DNA from: Flavobacteriales bacterium
GTDB taxonomy: Bacteria; Bacteroidota; Bacteroidia; Flavobacteriales_F; PHOS-HE28
Length of the DNA stretch: 64,000 nucleotides
Reading direction: 5' to 3'
NCBI GenBank assembly: GCA_016712535.1
Contig: JADJQW010000002.1
Location: forward strand, 248,001 to 312,000
The translations under genes and the position numbers were made by a program. Shown here piece after piece: positions 44,377-53,511 of this stretch. How positions within the stretch are numbered: the stretch's first letter is position 1; every line of letters starts with the position of its first letter. The notes beneath the pieces were generated by a model, which was given only the letters and a program-made list of their open reading frames with translations, was not told where the DNA came from and searched no databases.

Positions 44377-46179
44377 TCAGTTCGCTTGCGCCAGCCCCTT
44401 CAGCACCACCTCCGCCTTCTTCGCGCCCACTGCGGCCGCCACATCCTCGGGCAGTGCCTCCCGGATGCCGGCTATGCTGCCGAATCGCGTGAGCAGCTTC
44501 TGCGCGGTGCTCGGCCCGATGCCCTCGATGCCCTCGAGCCCGGTGCGGATGATGCGCTTGCTGCGTTTGCCGCGGTGGTGCGTGATGCCGAAGCGGTGCG
44601 CCTCGTTGCGCAGGTGCTGGATCACCTTCAGCGAAGAGCTGCGCTTGTCGATGTGAAGGGGCACAGGGTCGTCGGGGAAGTAGAGTTCCTCCAAGCGCTT
44701 CGCGATGCCCACGAGCGCCACTTTGCCGCGCAGGCCCAGGCGGTCGAAGACATTCATGGCCGCGTGCAATTGGCCCTTGCCGCCGTCAATCACCACCAGT
44801 TGCGGCAGCGGCTCTCCCTCGCTGATCAAGCGGGTGTAACGGCGTTCCACAGCTTCTTCCATGCTCGCGAAATCGTCCGGCCCCTCCACCGTGCGGATGT
44901 TGAAATGGCGGTAGTCCTTCTTGCTGGGCTTGGCATCCTTGAAGACCACGCAGGCACTCACAGGGTCGGTGCCTTGGGTATTGCTGTTGTCGAAGCATTC
45001 GATGTGGCGCGGCAGCTCGGCCAAGCGGAGGTCCTGCTTCAGTTGCTCCAGGATGCGGTTGGTGGCCGCTTCGGGGTCCACGAGCTTCTCCTGCTTGCGC
45101 TTGTCGAGCAGGAAGTACTTCGCGTTGCGTTCGCTCAGCTCCAGCAGCGCCTTCTTGTCGCCGCGCTGCGGGATGGTGAAGGAGAGGCCGGGCACCTCGA
45201 TGCCGGGGTCCAGCGGCACGATGGCCTCCGGCGCGGTGCTCTTGAAGCGCTCGCGCAACTCGGCGATGGCCAGCTGGAGGAGCTCGGCTTCGGTCTCCTC
45301 CAGCTTGGGCTTCAGCTCCACGGTGATGCCATGCACCACCGCGCCATCGATCACGCGGAGGTAGTTCACGCAGGTGCCTCCGGCATCGCTTGCCAGGGCA
45401 AAGACATCCACATCGCCGATGTCGGCATGCACGATGGTGTTGCGCGCCTGGTAGCGCTCGAGCTGCTCGATGCGCTGCTTGGTGAGCTCCGCCTTCTCGT
45501 ACTCGAGCGCTTCGGCCTGCGCGGCCATCTGCTCCTTCAGCAAGTTGGCCACGCCGCGCGTGCGGCCGCGCACGATCTGACGGATCTGCTTGATGTGCGC
45601 ATCGTACTCCTCCTGCGCCTGCAAGCCCTCGCATGGCGCCTTGCAATTGCCCAAGTGGTACTCCAGGCAGCGCTTGTACTTGCCGCGCTCCACGTTGCGC
45701 TCGCTCAGCTCGTAATTGCAGCTGCGCAGCTTGTACATGCGGTTCACCAGCTCCACCACGGTGTGCATCACGCGGCTGCTGGCGTAGGGGCCGTAGTACT
45801 CGCTGCCGTCATCCTCCGGGTTGCGCATGCCCTCCACGCGCGGGAACCGCTCATTGCGGATACGGATCCACGGATAGCTCTTGTCGTCCTTGAGCATCAC
45901 GTTGTACCGTGGCTGATGCTGCTTGATCAAGGAGTTCTCGAGCAGCAGCGCATCGAACTCGGTGGCGACCACGATGATGTTCACATCAACGATGTTGGCC
46001 ACGAGCTTGGCGGTCTTGCCCGTCTCGAACTTCTGCTTGTTGAAATAGCTGCTGACGCGGTTGCGCAGGTCCTTGGCCTTGCCGATGTAAATGATGCGCC
46101 CGCTGAAGTCGAGGAACTGGTACACGCCCGGCTGGTGCGGCAGCAGCTTCACTTTTTCGCGGACGTCGAGCTCGGGCAT
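44377..46179 (-). CDS. uvrC: Excinuclease ABC subunit C
   Basis: The product has 600 residues from the ATG at 46179. UvrC makes both incisions in nucleotide excision repair. The GIY-YIG domain is at the N-terminus (PGVYQFLDFSGRIIYIGKAKDLRNRVSSYF), a UVR-type segment near 200 (EYEKAELTKQRIEQL), the RNase-H-like nuclease in the second half (IECFDNSNTQGTDPVSACVVF, LVVIDGGKGQLHAA), and a helix-hairpin-helix at the end (IEGIGPSTAQKLLTRFGSIAGI). A frame 66 codons longer runs through the lpxD promoter and lacks homology. It heads a five-gene minus-strand unit. Confidence 0.96.
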   Translation of the reverse strand: MPELDVREKVKLLPHQPGVYQFLDFSGRIIYIGKAKDLRNRVSSYFNKQKFETGKTAKLVANIVDVNIIVVATEFDALLLENSLIKQHQPRYNVMLKDDKSYPWIRIRNERFPRVEGMRNPEDDGSEYYGPYASSRVMHTVVELVNRMYKLRSCNYELSERNVERGKYKRCLEYHLGNCKAPCEGLQAQEEYDAHIKQIRQIVRGRTRGVANLLKEQMAAQAEALEYEKAELTKQRIEQLERYQARNTIVHADIGDVDVFALASDAGGTCVNYLRVIDGAVVHGITVELKPKLEETEAELLQLAIAELRERFKSTAPEAIVPLDPGIEVPGLSFTIPQRGDKKALLELSERNAKYFLLDKRKQEKLVDPEAATNRILEQLKQDLRLAELPRHIECFDNSNTQGTDPVSACVVFKDAKPSKKDYRHFNIRTVEGPDDFASMEEAVERRYTRLISEGEPLPQLVVIDGGKGQLHAAMNVFDRLGLRGKVALVGIAKRLEELYFPDDPVPLHIDKRSSSLKVIQHLRNEAHRFGITHHRGKRSKRIIRTGLEGIEGIGPSTAQKLLTRFGSIAGIREALPEDVAAAVGAKKAEVVLKGLAQAN

Positions 46180-46223
46180 GGCGCCGCGAAGGTCGGAATG
46201 GAAGCGGCCCGGGACCGTGCCGC

Positions 46224-46231
46224 TATCTTGC
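46224..46231 (+). promoter_or_regulatory. -7 box (TATCTTGC) of lpxD
   Basis: TATCTTGC fits the local -7 pattern and lies 18 bases before the ATG at 46250, in the short gap between divergent uvrC and lpxD. Confidence 0.45.
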
Positions 46232-46249
46232 CTGCCACATCCTCGCATC

Positions 46250-47266
46250 ATGCAATTCACCGCAGCCCAGATCGCGCAACTCCTCCAAGGCATTGTTGAA
46301 GGCGACCCCAACGTCACCGTGAGCAAGCTCTCGAAGATCGAAGAAGGCGGTGCGGGCTCGCTTTCCTTCCTCGCCAATCCGGCCTACACGCAATACGTGT
46401 ACGAGACCACCGCTAGCGTGGTGATCATCGGCTCGGCTTTCGAGCTCACTGGGCCTGTGAGGACGACGCTGGTGCGCGTGGCCGATGCGCAAGGCGCTTT
46501 CGCCAAGGTTCTGGAGATGTACAACACCATCAAGCTCGACAAGAAGGGCGTATCTCCGCAGGCCGTGATCAGCCAGGGCGCCACGCACGGCGAGAACTGC
46601 TACATCGGCGCATTGGCCTTCATCGGCGAGAATGCGCGGATCGGCAGCAACGTGAGGATCTATCCGCAGGCGTACATCGGTGATAACGTTGTGATCGGCG
46701 ACAACACCACGGTGTTCGCCAACGTGACCATCTACTCCGATTGCATGGTGGGTGCGCGATGCATCATCCACAGCGGCACCGTGATCGGCAGCGATGGATT
46801 CCGTTTCGCAACAGGTCCTGATGGCGGCGCCAAGATCCCGCAGATCGGCAATGTGGTGATCGAGGATGATGTGGAGATCGGCGCCAACTGCGCCATCGAC
46901 CGCGCCACGCTGGGCTCCACCATCCTGCGCAGAGGAGTCAAGTTCGACAACCTCATCCACATCGCGCACAACGTGGAGGTTGGCGAGAACACCTATTACG
47001 CTGCCGGCGGCGTGGTGGCGGGCAGCACCAGGATCGGCAAGAACTGCATGTTCAGCGGCCAAGTGGGCATCATCGGCCACCTGAAGATCGCCGACGGCAC
47101 CATCATCGCCGCGCAGAGCGGCATCAGCAAGGACACCAGGGCGGGGGAGGCCTACATGGGCTCACCGGCCTTCGAGGTGCAGAAGTACCGCAAGAGCTAC
47201 ATCCACTTCCGGAACCTGGATAAGCTGGTGGCGCGGGTGGAGAAGCTGGAGAAACGCGGAGAGTGA
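46250..47266 (+). CDS. lpxD: UDP-3-O-(3-hydroxyacyl)glucosamine N-acyltransferase
   Basis: The product has 338 residues from the ATG at 46250. It adds the second hydroxyacyl chain in lipid A synthesis. The N-terminal domain (FTAAQIAQLLQGIVEGDP, SLSFLANPAYTQYVYETTASVVI) is followed by left-handed beta-helix hexapeptide repeats (IGENARIGSNVRIYPQAYIGDNVVIG), the catalytic His in NLIHIAHNVEVGENT, GRIGKNCMFSGQ-type repeats and the C-terminal FRNLDKLVARVEKLEK helix. The frame is open 53 codons further upstream, but this covers the uvrC start and lacks homology. Confidence 0.95.
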   Translation: MQFTAAQIAQLLQGIVEGDPNVTVSKLSKIEEGGAGSLSFLANPAYTQYVYETTASVVIIGSAFELTGPVRTTLVRVADAQGAFAKVLEMYNTIKLDKKGVSPQAVISQGATHGENCYIGALAFIGENARIGSNVRIYPQAYIGDNVVIGDNTTVFANVTIYSDCMVGARCIIHSGTVIGSDGFRFATGPDGGAKIPQIGNVVIEDDVEIGANCAIDRATLGSTILRRGVKFDNLIHIAHNVEVGENTYYAAGGVVAGSTRIGKNCMFSGQVGIIGHLKIADGTIIAAQSGISKDTRAGEAYMGSPAFEVQKYRKSYIHFRNLDKLVARVEKLEKRGE

Positions 47267-47665
47267 GCACTGCTGGATGGTGAAACTCGGGGTGCGCTGA
47301 CTAAGTGCGCCCCCCCTATTCCACTGCTCCCTTTCAATCGCTATTGATCCGGTAAGCTGCGTCTCATTTTTCCTGATGGAGCAGGCGCCTCTCTATGTGA
47401 GGTACAGGGCGGTGTAAAACGAATCGCAGACTTCCTATCGGGAAGGTCGAGGGGACCGACTCGTGGAATTCTGGGTTGCTCGCGGTGCAGCATTACAGGG
47501 TATTCCGACGCAGAAAATCCAGAATGAGGTTAGTCCTTGAAAAACAATTGGTTATATGCATGACCACAAAAATATTGTCGAATAGTCGAACCAAGGGACT
47601 CTTAATAATGTTCAGCGTTTCGATTTCAAGCCTAAACAAAACCATCCAACCCCCCCCTTTTAACC
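47267..47665. other. AT-richer intergenic region upstream of the giant repeat gene
   Basis: About 400 bp without a supported gene. It is visibly more AT-rich than the surroundings, especially 47500-47650. It probably holds the lpxD terminator and the control region of the repeat-protein gene. I find one weak promoter candidate (47548-47580) and an eight-C run just before the start codon. No stable long hairpin is evident. Confidence 0.5.
47548..47580 (+). promoter_or_regulatory. Possible promoter of the giant repeat gene
   Basis: A TTG at 47548-47550 and TATTGTCG at 47573-47580 are 22 bases apart, the same spacing as in the cupin promoter. TATTGTCG deviates from TAnnTTCG at one position. It would leave a leader of about 80 bases. 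The match is weak. Confidence 0.3.
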
Positions 47666-50600
47666 ATGAAGACCACAAACTCCCAGTGGTTCCGCCCTAT
47701 TCGTTGGGCGCGTCGAATAGGAAGCGCCTTGGCGCTGACGTTGTTAGCAGTCTCTGCCGCAGAGGCCCAAACCTATTGCGCATCTGACGGTGGTTCCGGG
47801 AACACGTTCAACATTGCCCGGGTCCAGTTCAATGGAATCGACAATGCGAGCGGTGACAATAACGGCTACGGCAACTTCACTTCTCTGGTATCCAATGTGG
47901 ACCCCGGTGCTTCCTATGGCATCACCTTGAATCCGAATGGTCCCTTCTTCCTGCGCTACCGTTGGCGCACCTGGGTTGATTGGAACAACGATGGCACCTT
48001 CAGCGGTGCCGAGCTCGTTTTCCAAACCACGGGCTTCGGCCAGGAAAGCGGCACTGTGAGCGTTCCGGCTGGCACCACTCCTGGAGCCAAGCGCATGCGA
48101 GTGAACATGAGTGCGTTCACTTATCAAGGCGCTTGCGCGAATTACGCCGTGGGCGAAGTGGAGGACTACACGGTTCTGGTAAGCGCTCCTTGCGACGTGA
48201 CCGCTGGTTCCCTCCAGATCGTGAAGCCGGTGATCTGCTACGAAGGAGGTCCAGCGGGTGTGAGCGCAAACGTTGTTGTTGCACCGACCGCTCCTGCTGG
48301 CTATGAGATCCTCTACGTGCTTACGCAAGGTTCTGGACTCGTCATCATCGACGCTGCTCCGAATCCGAGCTTTTCACTCCCCGGCATAGGCGGCTACACC
48401 ATCCATACGCTGGTATACGACCCCACCACGCTTGACCTTGGCATCGTCGAGTTCGGCGTAACCACCGGCTTCCAAGTCAATTCGTTGCTCGTACAAGGTG
48501 GCGGCACCATTTGTGCCGCTCTCGACGTGGCTGGTGCACAAGCCTTCGTGATTGATCCGCAAGCCGGAACCTTGAGCGGAGGTGGAGAAGCCTGCGGACC
48601 ACTTCCGGTGACGCTTACGGCAACTCCCAATGGTGATGCTAACCTCCCATCTGGTTACCAGACCTTGTACGTGCTTACCCAGGGCACGGATCTGGTTATC
48701 CAGAATGTGAGCGCTTCGCCCAGCTTCGAAGTGAACGAAGAGGGTCTGTTCACGATCCACACGTTGGTTTACGACCCTAACACACTTGATCTTTCTGGTG
48801 TAGTCGTCGGCACGACCACCGGCTTCGATGTCAATGGTTTCTTGGTCCAAGGTGGTGGTTCTATCTGCGCAAGCCTCGATGTGGCCGGTGCAGCCTTCAA
48901 CGTGGCCGACCCGAACGCCGGCACCCTGAGCGGTGGCGGTGATGTGTGCTTGAGCGGTGACGCAGTGACCCTGACGGCCACCCCGAACGGCGACAGCAAC
49001 ACGCCTGATGGCTACAGCCTGGCCTACGTGCTGACCTCTGGCACCAACCTGGTGATCGAGCAGCTGGGCGCTTCCCCTGAGTTCACGGTAACGGCCGGTG
49101 GTCTCTACACGATCCACACCTTCGTGTTCCCGAGCAGTCTGGACCTGAGCGTGGTGGTGCCCGGCACGACCACGGGTGGTGATGTGCTGGCGCTGCTCGC
49201 AGCGAACAACATCTGCGCAAGCCTCGATGTGGCCGGTGCGGCCTTCAACGTGGCCGACCCGAACGCCGGCACCCTGAGCGGTGGCGGTGATGTGTGCTTG
49301 AGCGGTGACGCAGTGACCCTGACGGCCACCCCGAACGGCGACAGCAACACGCCCGATGGCTACAGCCTCGCCTACGTGCTGACCTCTGGCACCAACCTGG
49401 CGATCGAGCAACTCGGTGCAACGCCTTCTTTCGAAGTGACGAGCGGTGGCCTGTACACGATCCACACCTTCGTGTTCCCGAGCGGTCTGGACCTGAGCGT
49501 GGTGGTGCCCGGCACGACCACCGGCGGTGATGTGCTGGCGCTGCTCGCAGCGAACAACATCTGCGCAAGCCTTGATGTGGCTGGCGCAGCCTTCAACGTG
49601 GCCGACCCGAACGCCGGCACCCTGAGCGGTGGCGGTGATGTGTGCTTGAGCGGTGACGCAGTGACCCTGACGGCCACCCCGAACGGCGACAGCAATACGC
49701 CTGCTGGCTACAGCCTGGCCTACGTGCTGACCTCTGGCGCCAACCTGGTGATCGAGCAGCTGGGCGCTTCCCCTGAGTTCACGGTAACGGCCGGTGGCCT
49801 GTACACGATCCACACCTTCGTGTTCCCGAGCAGTCTGGACCTGAGCGTGGTGGTGCCCGGCACGACCACCGGCGGTGATGTGCTGGCGCTCCTGGCAGCG
49901 AACAACATCTGCGCAAGCCTTGATGTGGCTGGTGCGGCCTTCAACGTGGCCGACCCGAACGCCGGCACCCTGAGCGGTGGCGGTGATGTGTGCTTGAGCG
50001 GTGACGCAGTGACCCTGACGGCCACCCCGAACGGCGACAGCAACACGCCTGCTGGCTACAGCCTGGCCTACGTACTGACCTCTGGCGCCAACCTGGTGAT
50101 CGAGCAGCTGGGCGCTTCCCCTGAGTTCACGGTAACGGCCGGTGGCCTGTACACGATCCACACCTTCGTGTTCCCGAGCAGTCTGGACCTGAGCGTGGTG
50201 GTGCCCGGCACGACCACCGGCGGTGATGTGCTGGCGCTCCTGGCAGCGAACAACATCTGCGCAAGCCTTGATGTGGCTGGTGCGGCCTTCAACGTGGCCG
50301 ACCCGAACGCCGGCACCCTGAGCGGTGGCGGTGATGTGTGCTTGAGCGGTGACGCAGTGACCCTGACGGCCACCCCGAACGGCGACAGCAACACGCCCGA
50401 TGGCTACAGCCTGGCCTACGTGCTGACCTCTGGCACCAACCTGGTGATCGAGCAACTCGGTGCAACGCCTTCTTTCGAAGTGACGAGCGGTGGCCTGTAC
50501 ACGATCCACACCTTCGTGTTCCCGAGCAGTCTGGACCTGAGCGTGGTGGTGCCCGGCACGACCACGGGTGGTGATGTGCTGGCGCTCCTGGCAGCGAACA

Positions 50601-53143
50601 ACATCTGCGCAAGCCTCGATGTGGCCGGTGCGGCCTTCAACGTGGCCGACCCGAACGCCGGCACCCTGAGCGGTGGCGGTGATGTGTGCTTGAGCGGTGA
50701 CGCAGTGACCCTGACGGCCACCCCGAACGGCGACAGCAACACGCCCGATGGCTACAGCCTGGCCTACGTGCTGACCTCTGGCACCAACCTGGTGATCGAG
50801 CAACTCGGTGCAACGCCTTCTTTCGAAGTGACGAGCGGCGGCCTGTACACGATCCACACCTTCGTGTTCCCGAGCGGTCTGGACCTGAGCGTGGTGGTGC
50901 CCGGCACGACCACCGGCGGTGATGTGCTGGCGCTGCTCGCAGCGAACAACATCTGCGCAAGCCTCGATGTGGCCGGTGCAGCCTTCAACGTGGCCGACCC
51001 GAACGCCGGCACCCTGAGCGGTGGCGGTGATGTGTGCTTGAGCGGTGACGCAGTGACCCTGACGGCCACCCCGAACGGCGACAGCAACACGCCTGATGGC
51101 TACAGCCTGGCCTACGTGCTGACCTCTGGCACCAGCCTGGTGATCGAGCAGCTGGGCGGTACTCCCAGCTTCGAAGTGACGGCTGGCGGTCTCTACACGA
51201 TCCACACCTTCGTGTTCCCGAGCGATCTGGACCTGAGCGTGGTGGTGCCCGGCACGACCACGGGTGGTGATGTGCTGGCGCTCCTGGCAGCGAACAACAT
51301 CTGCGCAAGCCTGGATGTGGCCGGTGCAGCCTTCAACGTGGCCGACCCGAACGCCGGCACCCTGAGCGGTGGCGGTGATGTGTGCTTGAGCGGTGACGCA
51401 GTGACCCTGACGGCCACCCCGAACGGCGACAGCAATACGCCCGATGGCTACAGCCTGGCCTACGTGCTGACCTCTGGCACCAACCTGGTGATCGAGCAGC
51501 TGGGCGCTTCCCCTGAGTTCACGGTAACGGCCGGTGGCCTGTACACGATCCACACCTTCGTGTTCCCGAGCAGTCTGGACCTGAGCGTGGTGGTGCCCGG
51601 CACGACCACGGGTGGTGATGTGCTGGCGCTCTTGGCAGCGAACAACATCTGCGCAAGCCTCGATGTGGCCGGTGCAGCCTTCAACGTGGCCGACCCGAAC
51701 GCCGGCACCCTGAGCGGTGGCGGTGATGTGTGCTTGAGCGGTGACGCAGTGACCCTGACGGCCACCCCGAACGGCGACAGCAACACGCCTGATGGCTACA
51801 GCCTGGCCTACGTGCTGACCTCTGGCACCAACCTGGTGATCGAGCAGCTGGGCGCTTCCCCTGAGTTCACGGTAACGGCCGGTGGTCTCTACACGATCCA
51901 CACCTTCGTGTTCCCGAGCGATCTGGACCTGAGCGTGGTGGTGCCCGGCACGACCACGGGTGGTGATGTGCTGGCGCTCCTGGCAGCGAACAACATCTGC
52001 GCAAGCCTGGATGTGGCCGGTGCAGCCTTCAACGTGGCCGACCCGAACGCCGGCACCCTGAGCGGTGGCGGTGATGTGTGCTTGAGCGGTGACGCAGTGA
52101 CCCTGACGGCCACCCCGAACGGCGACAGCAACACGCCCGATGGCTACAGCCTGGCCTACGTGCTGACCTCTGGCACCAACCTGGTGATCGAGCAGCTGGG
52201 CGCTTCCCCTGAGTTCACGGTAACGGCTGGTGGTCTCTACACGATCCACACCTTCGTGTTCCCGAGCGATCTGGACCTGAGCGTGGTGGTGCCCGGCACG
52301 ACCACGGGTGGTGATGTGCTGGCGCCCTTGGCAGCGAACAACATCTGCGCAAGCCTCGATGTGGCCGGTGCAGCCTTCAACGTAACGACCTGCGAAACGG
52401 AGTGCGCGGCCAGTGCAGGCACGATCACGCCAGCTGACTTCCTGGTATGCTGGCAGGATGAGCAGCTGATCGGCATCCCCGCAGGAAATGCAGTGGTGCC
52501 AGTCGGGTACGAAGTGCTTTATGTGCTTACTCGCGGCAACGGCCTTGTGATCCGCCAAGTGAACACCGTGCCTGAGTTCACAGTGAACCAGAATGGCGTT
52601 TATCGGATCCACACGCTGGTGTACGACCCTGCGACGCTTGACTTGAGCATTGTGCAAATCGGCACCACAACGGGCTTCGATGTGAACAGCCTGCTCATCC
52701 AGGGCGGTGGTTCCATCTGCGCCAGCCTCGACGTGGACGGCGCCCCGTTCATCGCGGTTGGTCCGATCATCTGCGGCTTCCTTGACCTCTTCCGCGGCAT
52801 CGACCAGAGCAATCCTGAAGAAACGCTCGCCGCGCTGGAGAACATGGACCCCGGCATGGCCATGGCCATCGAGAACGACAGTCCTGTGAATATCACCGCT
52901 GCATGGCCGAATCCGACCCGCGATGTGCTCAACCTGAGCATTTACGTGGTCGGCGACCGGAATGTCGCGGTCAGCGTGGTCGACCTCATGGGCAAGGAGA
53001 TGCAGTTGCCACAAGCGTTCAATTACGGTACGGGCTACAACCAAGTGAGCCTTGACGTGAGCATGCTAAGTGCCGGAGCCTACATGGTGCGCATCCTCTC
53101 TGCCGACAAGGTGGTGAGTGAGCGCTTCGTGAAGATGGACTGA
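47666..53143 (+). CDS. Giant secreted T9SS repeat protein (13 repeats of about 116 residues)
   Basis: The product has 1825 residues. The N-terminal 35 residues look like a long signal peptide (ending ALTLLAVSAAEAQ). A GEVED domain follows (about 45-175, with WVDWNNDGTF and YAVGEVEDYTVLV). Residues about 180-411 hold two diverged repeats, residues 412-1571 ten almost identical 116-residue repeats, and about 1572-1705 one more diverged repeat. Each repeat contains TLSGGGDVCLSGDAVTLTA, then SLAYVLTSG, GLYTIHTFVFPS and NNICASLDVAGAAF. The C-terminus (AAWPNPTRDVLNLSIYV, ending LSAGAYMVRILSAD) is a T9SS sorting domain. Each copy has two conserved Cys, which may form a disulfide. A stalk-like surface adhesin is the best inference. 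The repeat family is shared with the 23758 gene. Confidence 0.9.
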   Translation: MKTTNSQWFRPIRWARRIGSALALTLLAVSAAEAQTYCASDGGSGNTFNIARVQFNGIDNASGDNNGYGNFTSLVSNVDPGASYGITLNPNGPFFLRYRWRTWVDWNNDGTFSGAELVFQTTGFGQESGTVSVPAGTTPGAKRMRVNMSAFTYQGACANYAVGEVEDYTVLVSAPCDVTAGSLQIVKPVICYEGGPAGVSANVVVAPTAPAGYEILYVLTQGSGLVIIDAAPNPSFSLPGIGGYTIHTLVYDPTTLDLGIVEFGVTTGFQVNSLLVQGGGTICAALDVAGAQAFVIDPQAGTLSGGGEACGPLPVTLTATPNGDANLPSGYQTLYVLTQGTDLVIQNVSASPSFEVNEEGLFTIHTLVYDPNTLDLSGVVVGTTTGFDVNGFLVQGGGSICASLDVAGAAFNVADPNAGTLSGGGDVCLSGDAVTLTATPNGDSNTPDGYSLAYVLTSGTNLVIEQLGASPEFTVTAGGLYTIHTFVFPSSLDLSVVVPGTTTGGDVLALLAANNICASLDVAGAAFNVADPNAGTLSGGGDVCLSGDAVTLTATPNGDSNTPDGYSLAYVLTSGTNLAIEQLGATPSFEVTSGGLYTIHTFVFPSGLDLSVVVPGTTTGGDVLALLAANNICASLDVAGAAFNVADPNAGTLSGGGDVCLSGDAVTLTATPNGDSNTPAGYSLAYVLTSGANLVIEQLGASPEFTVTAGGLYTIHTFVFPSSLDLSVVVPGTTTGGDVLALLAANNICASLDVAGAAFNVADPNAGTLSGGGDVCLSGDAVTLTATPNGDSNTPAGYSLAYVLTSGANLVIEQLGASPEFTVTAGGLYTIHTFVFPSSLDLSVVVPGTTTGGDVLALLAANNICASLDVAGAAFNVADPNAGTLSGGGDVCLSGDAVTLTATPNGDSNTPDGYSLAYVLTSGTNLVIEQLGATPSFEVTSGGLYTIHTFVFPSSLDLSVVVPGTTTGGDVLALLAANNICASLDVAGAAFNVADPNAGTLSGGGDVCLSGDAVTLTATPNGDSNTPDGYSLAYVLTSGTNLVIEQLGATPSFEVTSGGLYTIHTFVFPSGLDLSVVVPGTTTGGDVLALLAANNICASLDVAGAAFNVADPNAGTLSGGGDVCLSGDAVTLTATPNGDSNTPDGYSLAYVLTSGTSLVIEQLGGTPSFEVTAGGLYTIHTFVFPSDLDLSVVVPGTTTGGDVLALLAANNICASLDVAGAAFNVADPNAGTLSGGGDVCLSGDAVTLTATPNGDSNTPDGYSLAYVLTSGTNLVIEQLGASPEFTVTAGGLYTIHTFVFPSSLDLSVVVPGTTTGGDVLALLAANNICASLDVAGAAFNVADPNAGTLSGGGDVCLSGDAVTLTATPNGDSNTPDGYSLAYVLTSGTNLVIEQLGASPEFTVTAGGLYTIHTFVFPSDLDLSVVVPGTTTGGDVLALLAANNICASLDVAGAAFNVADPNAGTLSGGGDVCLSGDAVTLTATPNGDSNTPDGYSLAYVLTSGTNLVIEQLGASPEFTVTAGGLYTIHTFVFPSDLDLSVVVPGTTTGGDVLAPLAANNICASLDVAGAAFNVTTCETECAASAGTITPADFLVCWQDEQLIGIPAGNAVVPVGYEVLYVLTRGNGLVIRQVNTVPEFTVNQNGVYRIHTLVYDPATLDLSIVQIGTTTGFDVNSLLIQGGGSICASLDVDGAPFIAVGPIICGFLDLFRGIDQSNPEETLAALENMDPGMAMAIENDSPVNITAAWPNPTRDVLNLSIYVVGDRNVAVSVVDLMGKEMQLPQAFNYGTGYNQVSLDVSMLSAGAYMVRILSADKVVSERFVKMD
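48899..52378 (+). repeat. Ten 348-bp in-frame tandem repeats
   Basis: Ten copies begin at 48899, 49247, 49595, 49943, 50291, 50639, 50987, 51335, 51683 and 52031, each exactly 348 bp with no insertion or deletion. Identity is very high also at silent positions. Differences are clustered: an SPEFTVTAGG or a TPSFEVTSGG version of one strand, Asp or Ala before GYSLAY, and Ser, Gly or Asp in FPSxLDL. The copies before and after the array are far more diverged. The pattern points to recent amplification and exchange between copies. Confidence 0.95.
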
Positions 53144-53167
53144 CGGACGGGAGTTCGTTGATGTGAG

Positions 53168-53205
53168 GCCCGGAGGGTACCGACAGAGGTCGGCATCCTT
53201 CGGGC
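53168..53205 (+). terminator. Probable terminator of the giant repeat gene
   Basis: Arms GCCCGGAGGGTACCGAC (53168-53184) and GTCGGCATCCTTCGGGC (53189-53205) form a 17-bp stem with one A/C mismatch, G-T wobbles and an AGAG loop, 25 bases after the stop codon. The following TTCGCTCATTCG is only moderately U-rich. Confidence 0.55.
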
Positions 53206-53483
53206 TTCGCTCATTCGTATCAAACGCGAACCCTCGAATACGGCGCTCTTCGTGCCGACGAACCTTCGGTTCCACGTCGCTGTGCCGCGTTCGCTCTTCT
53301 TACGAGCGACCATTAAAGCCTCCTTCGTATCGAGGCCAGGCATGAAATGCACGACCGGAGCGCGCCGTTGCAACACTATGCTGCGATGGTGAGATTTTCA
53401 TGGAAGGGACCATGCGCACCAAGCACCAGCGTAATTGAAGGCCATGTCGAACGGCAGGACGATCATTGCTTTCCGATGAATAG

Positions 53484-53511
53484 GAAGGGCGCTCCGATCG
53501 GAGCGCCCTTC
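53484..53511 (-). terminator. Perfect 28-bp palindrome, probable terminator of the TetR gene
   Basis: Twelve-base arms GAAGGGCGCTCC and GGAGCGCCCTTC flank GATC, so the whole element is a perfect palindrome. It lies about 180 bp downstream of the TetR stop and about 340 bp after the giant gene. A closely related hairpin, with the same outer arm, the same CCGATCGG core and a similar flank (GAACAC-TG on the minus strand), occurs at 57075. Confidence 0.5.

Noticed and set aside
44239..46299. A 686-codon plus-strand open frame opposite uvrC
   Set aside because: Its translation is a low-complexity Leu/Ala/His-rich shadow of uvrC, which has all family motifs on the minus strand.
48899..52378. Regular repeats as a possible CRISPR array or satellite DNA
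   Set aside because: The period is 348 bp, in frame, without spacers, and encodes a consistent protein domain.
48374..53044. A 1556-codon open frame on the minus strand through the repeat array
   Set aside because: It is the mirror of the plus-strand repeats. Once one 348-bp unit lacks stops in a frame, ten copies do too. Its translation is His/Arg/Gln-rich low-complexity sequence with no signal or domain, while the plus-strand product has signal peptide, GEVED and T9SS domains.
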